From: an uncultured Saprospiraceae bacterium
GTDB taxonomy: Bacteria > Bacteroidota > Bacteroidia > Chitinophagales > Saprospiraceae
DNA length: 12,723 bases
Assembly (NCBI GenBank): GCA_937967535.1
Contig: CALCMV010000233.1
Span: 1 to 12,723 of the forward strand
Direction: 5' to 3'
Under the pieces are notes generated by a model that was given only the letters and a program-made list of their open reading frames with translations, was not told the DNA's origin and made no database searches. Of this stretch, positions 1 through 7,218 are shown piece by piece. The position numbers were made by a program, and so were the translations under genes. Each line of letters opens with the position of its first letter. Positions within the stretch are counted from its first letter, which is position 1.

Positions 1-23
1 CATTTAACTTTGCCTAAAGCGAA

Positions 24-109
24 TACTCGTCAGACGAATCCCTTTATTCAATGCGAATATTTTATGAGGCAAATCACTACATTTCACAAAAACCTTCGTC
101 AGACGAGTA
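24..109. repeat. Inverted repeat, 15-bp arms (24-38 and 95-109)
   Basis: TACTCGTCAGACGAA at 24-38 and TTCGTCAGACGAGTA at 95-109 are reverse complements except for the central base, because the inner CGTC-A-GACG is itself a palindrome. The 56-bp spacer is not obviously structured. The pair sits in the non-coding leader before the VWA gene. It could be a dispersed intergenic element, a protein-binding palindrome, or the remains of a terminator of a gene to the left; the sequence does not decide this. Confidence 0.55.
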
Positions 110-238
110 CTATCCCGCAAGCAAACTTAAACGGGCAACCAAAATAATTTTAATTTTTATAATAAAAATATTAATAGTGAATTTTTTACAATAAAATAAA
201 ATTATAATTTGTTTGAATTAGAAAGAATTGCACAAACT

Positions 239-275
239 ATTGCTAATAAATAACGCCGTAATTATCTTATCTTTG
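239..275 (+). promoter_or_regulatory. Candidate Bacteroidota-type promoter for the VWA gene
   Basis: TATCTTTG at 268-275 is an exact match to the Bacteroidota -7 consensus TAnnTTTG. The best upstream -33-like word is ATTG at 239-242. Its 25-bp spacing is longer than the usual 17-23, so only the -7 box is well supported. Transcription would start near 282, leaving a leader of about 78 nt. The rest of 120-359 is strongly AT-rich and shows no gene. Confidence 0.4.
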
Positions 276-359
276 AACGACTAACATTGTTTTATTGCTT
301 CATATTTTCAGGGTTCGATTACTTCGCAAAAACCCTTACAACAATCGGGCAATAAATCA

Positions 360-2054
360 ATGAAACAATCAAGCAATGACAATAAATCGTTCAAAATGAG
401 ACAGTTTGCTATACTTTTTATTATATTATTTTTCGGAATAAATGCTCAGGCACAAGCCGTACTTACACCCAAAGCCCAAGAGGGTTACAACGCCTATGCC
501 GAACTCGCCAATGACTATATACACGCCTTGTGGGGCTACCGCGTAGAGTTGGGCAAACTCAATTTCAAAGCCCTCGAATATCTCAATATTGACCCGCTTT
601 ATCGCAAGGCAAATCTCAAATACGAGCACACCGATTTTCTCGAAACACTCACCTTCAATATCGACCCGACACGGGCGTACAATCGCGCTTTTGTTCTAGG
701 TGCAAATGTGCCTTCCCAACACCAAGTTCCTCTGAATAATGCCATCCAAAGCATGAAACAAAGCATGGATAGCATCGCCGAATTTAGCATTCAAATTGAA
801 AAATATATTGGCGAAAGAAAATACAAAAAAGAAGAAAATCTCAAGACGTTTTTTAAGATTTTGGATAAATGCGAAACGCATTTTGAGGCATTTCGCAGCG
901 CAAATATGGGTATCATCAGCACCCTCGAATTGGCGCAAAAATATTATCAAATTAAAGATACTGATAATGAATATCTCCGTCATGCAGAGCAATTAAAAAG
1001 TATCATTGAGCCGGCACGTCGGGTTTTGTATGCCCTGCGGAAAAATAGCATAGAAGAGGTAGAAGATGCTCGCCGCGACCTCGACCTCGCCATCGAACTC
1101 ATCAGCGAAATAGAAGCCGAAAGTCTCTCCAAACAGATAGAGGGCAAATCTTACGAAGGTGTGTATGTACGCTACGACCATCTCCTCAAATTGGCGACCT
1201 ATATCAGCAATTATGTACAAAAATATACCCTTGCTGATGTGAACGACCGACGATACATCATGCAATCGCCAAACTATTATTTTTACAATCGGGAGATACT
1301 TCAACAATTTAATCGTGTGGGGAATGGTTTGGTTTTGCAGTACAATATTTTTGTAGATGCCTCGCCTGTAAAATTGATAAAAATGGCGGAAGAACCCCAT
1401 TGGTTTAAAGTCCGAAATATAGACGACACAAGCATCGCTCCCGGCGAGCAACCCATTGACGAAACCAGCCTCAATACCGACTCTCTCGTCAATGTGAGCG
1501 CACTCCAAGGCTACGCGCCCAACAATTTGATTTTCTTGCTCGATGTATCGCAGTCTATGAATACAGCGGAGAAATTGTTCCTGCTCAAAAGTTCTTTTCA
1601 GCACCTTGTCGGTGAGATGCGCCCCGAAGATAATGTAGGTATTATTACCTTTTCTGACGAAGCAAAAGTGCTGTTGGAGCCTACATCTTCTACCGAAAAA
1701 GACTTGATTTACAATACATTAGAAAGTCTGAAGCCTTCGGGGAAATCGGAAGTAGAAAGCGGTCTGCGCGAAGCCTACGATGTTCTGACCCGCAATTATC
1801 TTGAAAATGGCAACAACAAAATCATACTCGCCACCGATGGTGATTTTGAAACTTTCAAACGTCATCTCAGCCTGATTGAACGCCACAAAAACGAAGATAA
1901 AACGCTTTCGGTGTTTTATTATGCAAAAGAAAAAAATAACTCTGTCGGTTATCGTTTGCGTCAATTTGCCGAAGCAGGCGGCGGACGTTATGCCTACATT
2001 CAAGCCGAAAATGCCAACGAAATTATCATCGAAGAAGCACAGAAAACGCAATAA
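360..2054 (+). CDS. Exported von Willebrand factor A (VWA) domain protein
   Basis: A 564-residue protein of unknown specific function. The N-terminus has a short charged stretch, a hydrophobic core (about residues 15-27, FAILFIILFFGI) and an AQAQA-type cleavage region near 29-33, indicating Sec export. A second Met at residue 13 (position 396) would start the signal peptide more conventionally, so the start is uncertain by 12 codons. Residues about 35-370 are helical and charged and match no domain I recognise. A VWA domain follows from about 388 to 555, with a metal-site (MIDAS) motif DVSQS at 395-399, Ser463 in the loop usually occupied by Thr, and ATDGD at 491-495. VWA domains bind divalent metal and mediate protein-protein contacts. 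The fold call is firm; ligand and role are unknown. The gene ends on the first unit of a 7-bp-repeat palindrome that separates it from the transporter gene. Confidence 0.85.
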   Translation: MKQSSNDNKSFKMRQFAILFIILFFGINAQAQAVLTPKAQEGYNAYAELANDYIHALWGYRVELGKLNFKALEYLNIDPLYRKANLKYEHTDFLETLTFNIDPTRAYNRAFVLGANVPSQHQVPLNNAIQSMKQSMDSIAEFSIQIEKYIGERKYKKEENLKTFFKILDKCETHFEAFRSANMGIISTLELAQKYYQIKDTDNEYLRHAEQLKSIIEPARRVLYALRKNSIEEVEDARRDLDLAIELISEIEAESLSKQIEGKSYEGVYVRYDHLLKLATYISNYVQKYTLADVNDRRYIMQSPNYYFYNREILQQFNRVGNGLVLQYNIFVDASPVKLIKMAEEPHWFKVRNIDDTSIAPGEQPIDETSLNTDSLVNVSALQGYAPNNLIFLLDVSQSMNTAEKLFLLKSSFQHLVGEMRPEDNVGIITFSDEAKVLLEPTSSTEKDLIYNTLESLKPSGKSEVESGLREAYDVLTRNYLENGNNKIILATDGDFETFKRHLSLIERHKNEDKTLSVFYYAKEKNNSVGYRLRQFAEAGGGRYAYIQAENANEIIIEEAQKTQ

Positions 2055-2145
2055 TGGTTAATGGTTAACGGTCAATGGTTAATAAGGTGTTTTCGCGTAG
2101 CAAAAACAAAAAAATTAACCATTAACCATTGACCATTAACCATTA
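2052..2145. repeat. Palindromic 7-bp repeat array (unit TAATGGT)
   Basis: Four units of TAATGGT type occupy 2052-2079 (TAATGGT, TAATGGT, TAACGGT, CAATGGT). Their reverse complements (ACCATTA type) occupy 2114-2145. The arms of 32 bp (2052-2083 and 2114-2145) pair with 3 mismatches around a 30-bp loop containing a smaller TGTTTT/AAAACA stem. The first three bases of the first unit are the TAA stop codon of the VWA gene, and the right side runs almost to the ATG of the transporter gene. The hairpin in RNA would be large and could stall or terminate transcription, although no clean T-tract follows it. Confidence 0.85.
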
Positions 2146-2156
2146 AAATAACCATT

Positions 2157-3425
2157 ATGAAGGAGATTTTGGCGGGGTACGGACGGGTAGAACGATATGT
2201 TTTTTACCTCATCGGAGCGCAGTTTTGTTTGCAGTTGATTAATTCGGCTTTCTTTATTCTGTTCAATTATTTCATGGAGAATGAGGGCTATATTGACTAC
2301 GAAATTGCCGATATTGTGGCAGAGCGTTTCTTGGGAGTGATGTTGTTGGCTGCGCCTTTGGGCTTCTTTGTGAGGGGCAAACGCTTGAAACCTTTTTTTT
2401 ATATTGCCTGTGCTGTTGTGCCGACTTTTTCTTTGCTTTCCATTTATGCTGCCGAAAATCATTTGGATATTTTGCTCACATGGGCAATGCGGGGTTGGGG
2501 TGCCGGATTTGTGTTTTTGCAAGTGACGGGACTGCCCTTTATCTTGCTGAATGTCAAGCGTGAACATCACTCGGAAGCCATCGCGATGTGGTTTCAGATG
2601 TGGAGCGTGACGGTCTTTTTTGCGGGCATCGTGCATTTTGTGTTGAATACGCTCAATCCTGCCTTTTTTGATGAGCGTAATATGCTGATTCTCTTTTCTG
2701 CGTTTGGTTATTTATCGTTTTATTTTATTTCCAAAATTCAAATTGACGAGCAACTTTCCGACCCGATTCCTGTCCGCGAAACCAATAGCGATTTAGATAA
2801 AATATTTTATACGATATACGATGTGGTGCGCCCCTATGATTGGGGGCGAATCGTGAGTACTTTGATTCCGACTTTGATTATTGCGATTGGTGCAGGATTT
2901 ACGATTCCTGTGATTAATTTATTTTTTCTAAATATTCATGGCATTGAAGCTGATACGTTTGCGATGATGAGTGCGGGTACGTATGTGCTGGTGGCGATTG
3001 TGATTTTATTTATGCCGCATATCAGGCGGCGGTTTGGTTATGGTGTGGCGATTACGGGATTTCAGACGGTTGCGGTGCTGTGTTTGCTCATCATGGCTAC
3101 GACGGAATACTACGCCGGGGCGAGTTTTGCAGCAGGTATCGCGGTGTTTTTCTATATGATTCGCCAACCTTTTATGAACGCCGCCGGACCGATGACTTCC
3201 GAACTGACCATGTACTACGTTGGCGAGCGCAATCAGGAGATGATTAGTGCGCTGAATGCCTCGATTTGGTCGGGCAGTTGGTTTGTGAGTATGCAGCTAT
3301 TCGCTTGGATGCGGCAACTGGAATATCGCTATGTGACGATTTTTTTGATTACGGTGGTGATGTATGCCGTTGGGGTGGGGTGGTATGCTTATTTGATTTA
3401 TTTGTATAAGAGGGAGGGTGAATAG
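2157..3425 (+). CDS. Major facilitator superfamily (MFS) transporter, substrate unknown
   Basis: A 422-residue polytopic membrane protein with about 12 hydrophobic segments, beginning near residues 13-40 and ending near 395-416. They are separated by short charged loops such as RGKRLKP (about 68-74) and RRRFGYG (about 287-293), plus a longer central hydrophilic loop at about 195-225, as expected between the two six-helix halves of an MFS carrier. The length is typical for the superfamily. No motif identifies the substrate. The start is the ATG directly after the repeat palindrome. No Shine-Dalgarno precedes it; the AAGGAG nearby lies downstream of the ATG. The 3' end is only 5 bp from the stop codon of the convergent NACHT gene, so there is no room for a separate terminator. 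Confidence 0.8.
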   Translation: MKEILAGYGRVERYVFYLIGAQFCLQLINSAFFILFNYFMENEGYIDYEIADIVAERFLGVMLLAAPLGFFVRGKRLKPFFYIACAVVPTFSLLSIYAAENHLDILLTWAMRGWGAGFVFLQVTGLPFILLNVKREHHSEAIAMWFQMWSVTVFFAGIVHFVLNTLNPAFFDERNMLILFSAFGYLSFYFISKIQIDEQLSDPIPVRETNSDLDKIFYTIYDVVRPYDWGRIVSTLIPTLIIAIGAGFTIPVINLFFLNIHGIEADTFAMMSAGTYVLVAIVILFMPHIRRRFGYGVAITGFQTVAVLCLLIMATTEYYAGASFAAGIAVFFYMIRQPFMNAAGPMTSELTMYYVGERNQEMISALNASIWSGSWFVSMQLFAWMRQLEYRYVTIFLITVVMYAVGVGWYAYLIYLYKREGE

Positions 3426-3430
3426 GTTTT

Positions 3431-6370
3431 CTACAACGGTTTTCGTTTTCGTTCAGGAATACTCTCGACAAGTTTAGCAAATTTTGAATGTTTCATGTAT
3501 TCACGAAATGATGATAATGATTTCTTCTCCATACCAAATAAAAGTAATTCCAAGAAATCATTTACTATCTTGTCTTCGACAACCAAGAATAGACTAATAG
3601 CTTTTTCTAGTTCTTCCTTACTGAGGTATCTAAACTTTGCATTATGTTTTTTTAAAGTATCTAAAGTTACCCCTACACTTTCTAAATACTCTAATTCTTG
3701 TTTGAGCTTGTTTTGCGAACTATAATCGTTGTACCTAAGAAATATATAAAATGTTGCTATTTTCCCCACACCTTTTTGAAACTTATATGGTATACCTTTA
3801 AAAATAGTTTCAATTCCAAAAACTTCTACCTGTTGATATAAGATTGAAACAATATCTTTCCTCCTATCTTCTTTATCTCTCAAACAATGGTGTATAAACA
3901 AAACTAAACTGTCATTTTTATAGTCATTAATTTTAGCTCCCTCTTCATAAGTTATATATTGTTCCTCAACTTCATCCCAATCCACAAGGCTCAATTCTTC
4001 AATCAATATATACAAATTAATCCTTTCCGACACCGCAAGTTGCATTTCTTCAAAATCAAATAGTATCTTCTGTATCAAGTTTTTAATTTCAACTATTCGA
4101 TTTAATTGACTCAAAGGACGAAATAAACTTCCTTTCGTATATGTTCCCTTATTTTCATTAGTTTCTTCACCATCTAATTGTATTAACAAATGTATTGTTC
4201 CGGCTATAATTTTTTCTTTTACTTGTTCACCAATATTATCCACACCGCCTAATAAACCAATCAAGAAATGCATACATGTCGGATCGTTCATATCCATATG
4301 AGTCATTATCAACTCGTCAAGTGCATCGCTTTCTACTAGCCCTTCATCTATCATTGCTATTAATAATTCAAATACAATATGCCAGGATGAATTTTTAATA
4401 TGTTGACTTATAATCTCGTCTCGTTTACTATGCTTCCAACTATTATGAAACCTTGTGAAAATATAATCTGCTGTGTAGTATTCAAGAAATGTCTTATGCG
4501 TGAAATTATCATCAAAGTAAATTGACCTTCTTTCAGCATAATCTAAAAAATCATTAGCAGCTTCTGTTGCTTCATACTCATCATTAATCGGATCACTTTT
4601 AAGCTGTATTAGATAGTTTGCAATAGCCTTTTCAGCTAATTTACGACCAATCTTTTTTTGGTTAGTCATTTGGCAATATTGCCAATAAGCCAAATGACCG
4701 AGCGTTGCTCGCTTACTTTTCACTTTTAATTTAATCTTTAGATTTTTTTCGTCTTTATCTCGCGTCTCCACAAGGGTGTTGGTTATAGAGCGATATACGT
4801 CTAATTTTGAGTCCGGTATCACAATTTTATTAATAGCTAATAAAGACATCAAAGACAGAATCAATGGATTGGTTTTTAGCTTCCTATCGACATTCCTTAA
4901 CTGATTTTTACAACTTTCAATTTCAATTTCTCGTTGTTTTCTATTTGAAATTTGTGTAGCATAAAATTTTCCAATGAATTTATCTACTTGCTCATTATCA
5001 AAGTTTTGTATTTCAAACTCGGAAAAAATATCTTCGGGAAAAGAAATATCATGATAGCCTCTAAATCTTGAGGTAACTATACCTTTAACTTTTAGATTAA
5101 CATTTATAAAATTTACAATATCATCTCTCACAATATTTTTTTGTCCTACATCGAATATTTCATCTAAACCATCGAAAAAGAATAGAGTGGGCTTATTTTG
5201 GATAATGTATTCAAGTACTTTTTCTTCTACATCATTGAGTTGATATTCGCTTTTCAACAACGTCGTTAGATAAGATAGAATGTTAATCGTCCCCTTGGCT
5301 TTCAGTTCATTATATTTTCTTAGTTCAATTCTGAATGGTATATGTTCTTTACATGTCTTTAATCCACCAACATTTGCTCTATTTTTTATGAAACGTAAAA
5401 TTAGACTCTTTACAGTCAAAGACTTTCCTGCACCGGGATCCCCAAGTATTATATAATTGTTAGGTCTTTGAAAAACGTCTTGAATACGTAACTCTTTCTG
5501 AACTTCAGCATCTTCCTCGTCAGAGGTTATATTTCTCCTTTCTTTGAAATAAGGTTCGATATATAGTTTTGAAACCGTTATATTACGTGGTCTATTTCCT
5601 TGTTGTATATCATGTCCAATAAATTTTACTGAATCAAGGTGAGCTTTTGCAGATTTATAATAATCCGAGATTAATTTTTGAGCTTTAGCTTCGAGGTCTG
5701 GGTTGATTATTCCTATAATATTGTTTAATTTTTTTTCAACTCCAGCACTTTCAATTACCTTTTTGACCTCAAAAAACTCACTGACTATTTCCGGGTATTT
5801 GCTCAACCAACCGTTAATCTCACTGTAGCTTCTTTGCTTTACATTTAGTTTGGATAATGCGCTTTTTAAATCCTTTTCAACTGATTTGTATGTTATTGAT
5901 TTGAAGGCTGAATATTCCTTCAAAACTGCCTCTGTCCATTTTTGCAAATCGGGTTCTCTTAAGATTTTGTTTTTAAAATCTCCCAAAAGAGTGATAGAAG
6001 TAGAAGCAAACTTACCGGAAGCAACAAGATAATATTGGAATGTGTCAATATCGTTGATTAGCTCATTATCTTGTAAATAGTACAAGACAAATTTAATGAT
6101 TTCTTTAGCAGCAGCAGGTTTATTGAGGGTACCACTGGTATTCATTTTACATTGAACTGCGCCGTTGTTTTTTCCCTTTAATTTTAGTGAAATATCAACA
6201 CCTTTTTCAGCAACTCCTGGCATTAACAGAGCATCATCAAAATCACCTTTCAAGTCATCTTTAATTCGATACTGGAAAATTCGGTGTAATAATTCTTCAA
6301 ATCTCCTGTCGGAAGGTAAGCCGTTTAAATTGTACGTGGAATTAGTGTTTACTACAGGTTTTGTTGCCAT
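3431..6370 (-). CDS. PD-(D/E)xK nuclease-NACHT NTPase fusion, candidate anti-phage STAND protein
   Basis: A 979-residue three-part protein. (1) Residues about 20-130 look like an Mrr-type restriction-endonuclease fold: a helix with FEELLHRIF (E25/E26), then GVDISLK (D59) and AVQCK (Q73, K75), the D...QxK signature of PD-(D/E)xK DNases. (2) After a helical linker (about 130-295) comes a NACHT NTPase: Walker A GDPGAGKS at 310-317, Walker B FFFDGLDE ending at 404, a TSR sensor at 433-435, NPLILSLM at 501-508 and FLEYYTADYI at 628-637, a motif typical of the end of the NACHT module. (3) Residues about 640-979 are helical and resemble no sensor repeat I recognise. In known bacterial NACHT and Avs proteins the C-terminus senses phage and NTPase-driven assembly activates the effector, so DNA cleavage on infection is inferred. 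The ATG at 6370 is preferred to a TTG 13 codons upstream (6409). The gene is markedly AT-rich compared with its neighbours (4921-4980 has 14 G/C of 60; 7561-7620 in rarA has 35), suggesting transfer. Confidence 0.88.
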   Translation of the reverse strand: MATKPVVNTNSTYNLNGLPSDRRFEELLHRIFQYRIKDDLKGDFDDALLMPGVAEKGVDISLKLKGKNNGAVQCKMNTSGTLNKPAAAKEIIKFVLYYLQDNELINDIDTFQYYLVASGKFASTSITLLGDFKNKILREPDLQKWTEAVLKEYSAFKSITYKSVEKDLKSALSKLNVKQRSYSEINGWLSKYPEIVSEFFEVKKVIESAGVEKKLNNIIGIINPDLEAKAQKLISDYYKSAKAHLDSVKFIGHDIQQGNRPRNITVSKLYIEPYFKERRNITSDEEDAEVQKELRIQDVFQRPNNYIILGDPGAGKSLTVKSLILRFIKNRANVGGLKTCKEHIPFRIELRKYNELKAKGTINILSYLTTLLKSEYQLNDVEEKVLEYIIQNKPTLFFFDGLDEIFDVGQKNIVRDDIVNFINVNLKVKGIVTSRFRGYHDISFPEDIFSEFEIQNFDNEQVDKFIGKFYATQISNRKQREIEIESCKNQLRNVDRKLKTNPLILSLMSLLAINKIVIPDSKLDVYRSITNTLVETRDKDEKNLKIKLKVKSKRATLGHLAYWQYCQMTNQKKIGRKLAEKAIANYLIQLKSDPINDEYEATEAANDFLDYAERRSIYFDDNFTHKTFLEYYTADYIFTRFHNSWKHSKRDEIISQHIKNSSWHIVFELLIAMIDEGLVESDALDELIMTHMDMNDPTCMHFLIGLLGGVDNIGEQVKEKIIAGTIHLLIQLDGEETNENKGTYTKGSLFRPLSQLNRIVEIKNLIQKILFDFEEMQLAVSERINLYILIEELSLVDWDEVEEQYITYEEGAKINDYKNDSLVLFIHHCLRDKEDRRKDIVSILYQQVEVFGIETIFKGIPYKFQKGVGKIATFYIFLRYNDYSSQNKLKQELEYLESVGVTLDTLKKHNAKFRYLSKEELEKAISLFLVVEDKIVNDFLELLLFGMEKKSLSSFREYMKHSKFAKLVESIPERKRKPL

Positions 6371-6464
6371 ATCAGTGTTAGGTATTATTTTGCGTATATT
6401 TTTGCACAAAATACGTAATCTATATTATCCACTAAAATAAAATTGCTAAAAGTAAAAGAAAGGC

Positions 6465-6887
6465 TTACCCTTTACCTACATTCTCATCAAAAAAGTGCGT
6501 AAATCCTTTCTGTTGCAAGCCCGTTTTGAGTTCCTTATCTCGCGTCCATATCGGATAGCCGAGTTCGAGTGATAGGGCTATGAAAGGCGTGTCGTCCTCG
6601 TCTATATTTTTACATAATCGGTAAGCGTCTATAAAATTGAGAATAGAGATATTTGTCTCATTGACGAAGTTAATTTTTGTAATTATCTTTAGGAAGTAGC
6701 TATAGGTTTCTTCTTTTGAGGTTTTTGAATTTTTCATAATACGTTCTTTGTGTATGAAAATTTCACCAATCAGAAAATTGGGCGCAAAATACTGTTCTTT
6801 GCTTTTCAAAATACGTTTTCGAGTCAAAGAATTTGTACCGCGTAGTGCCGAAAAAATAATATTTGAATCAAGGATTATTTTGCTCAT
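6465..6887 (-). CDS. PIN-domain ribonuclease toxin (type II toxin-antitoxin)
   Basis: A 140-residue protein covering a whole PIN domain. The acidic residues of the catalytic site are visible in order: D7 in ILDSN, E42 in IGEI, D98/D99 in DEDDTPF followed by the helix IALSLELGYPIWT, and D117 in TRDKEL. PIN toxins are Mg2+-dependent RNases that cut tRNA, rRNA or mRNA when freed from their antitoxin; the target here is unknown. Its ATG overlaps the upstream stop codon in an ATGA, so the two genes are translationally coupled. A weak hairpin (AAAGG/CCTTT, 6459-6473) with a T-rich tail lies at the stop codon and might partly end transcription before the NACHT gene, 94 bp downstream. It could instead be a PIN protein with a non-toxin role, but the small coupled partner favours toxin-antitoxin. 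Confidence 0.82.
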   Translation of the reverse strand: MSKIILDSNIIFSALRGTNSLTRKRILKSKEQYFAPNFLIGEIFIHKERIMKNSKTSKEETYSYFLKIITKINFVNETNISILNFIDAYRLCKNIDEDDTPFIALSLELGYPIWTRDKELKTGLQQKGFTHFFDENVGKG

Positions 6888-7111
6888 TGCTCTTCTTTTG
6901 GGATGAATCGGTCTTTATTTTTCTTCCACCATTTCGATTTGATTTCTCTACCGAGTGCTTCAATATCTTCATCAAAATCAACCTCGCGTGCAAGCGACTC
7001 TGTACGTAGATAATCTATAAGTTCGAGCAATGCTTCCTTATCGAGAAAGTCCTTATCTATGCTGATAATAAATTGACTATCCGAAGTATCTAATTTAATT
7101 GGTTGTGTCAT
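6884..7111 (-). CDS. Putative antitoxin partner of the PIN toxin
   Basis: A 75-residue acidic protein starting MTQPIKLDTSDSQFIISIDK. A short beta-rich N-terminus is followed by a helix (about 24-40), an acidic segment VDFDEDIEALG and a basic, Trp-containing tail (KSKWWKKNK) that could insert into the PIN active-site groove. It has no ribbon-helix-helix, AbrB or Phd motif that I can recognise, so the antitoxin call rests on size, the ATGA overlap with the PIN gene and gene order (antitoxin first). It is the first gene of a minus-strand unit that may continue into the NACHT gene. Confidence 0.65.
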   Translation of the reverse strand: MTQPIKLDTSDSQFIISIDKDFLDKEALLELIDYLRTESLAREVDFDEDIEALGREIKSKWWKKNKDRFIPKEEQ

Positions 7112-7169
7112 GTAATGATATTTTTCGTAATAAAAACTACTTAAAGGTAAGCGATTTTTAGGTAAAAAT

Positions 7170-7177
7170 CAAACTTA
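7170..7177 (-). promoter_or_regulatory. Candidate -7 box for the antitoxin-toxin(-NACHT) unit
   Basis: Read on the minus strand this is TAAGTTTG, an exact TAnnTTTG match, about 60 bp upstream of the antitoxin ATG. The nearest upstream TTTG is 26 bp away, longer than ideal, so the -33 element is unconvincing. It lies in the 107-bp divergent region shared with rarA. Confidence 0.35.
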
Positions 7178-7184
7178 CATTCCG

Positions 7185-7192
7185 TATCTTCA
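7185..7192 (+). promoter_or_regulatory. Weak candidate -7 box for rarA
   Basis: TATCTTCA, followed by CCCCACCCCACC, resembles a degenerate TAnnTTTG box and lies 27 bp before the rarA start codon. The same TATCTT core appears at 268 and, as TATCTTGC, at 11720. No good -33 word is seen at the right distance. Confidence 0.25.
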
Positions 7193-7218
7193 CCCCACCC
7201 CACCAAATCAAGAAATCA

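Noticed and set aside
1..147. Frame open from the window edge to a TAA at 145-147 (48 codons)
   Set aside because: It translates the two copies of the inverted repeat and gives a sequence without protein-like character; it is better explained as non-coding repeat DNA.
993..1604. Long minus-strand open frame (203 codons) opposite the VWA gene
   Set aside because: It is antisense to a well-supported domain and shows no motif; it is a by-product of the composition of the real gene.
2160..2165. AAGGAG as a Shine-Dalgarno for the transporter
   Set aside because: It lies just downstream of the ATG, and the next possible start (TTG, codon 5) is only 3 bp after it, too close to use it.
6371..6409. 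TTG-started N-terminal extension of the NACHT protein
   Set aside because: The 13 extra residues precede any conserved sequence and the ATG at 6370 is a stronger start codon.
6459..6473. Terminator between the PIN toxin and NACHT genes
   Set aside because: The stem is only 5 bp and the tail is interrupted (CTTTTACTTTT); too weak to list as a terminator, so co-transcription remains open.
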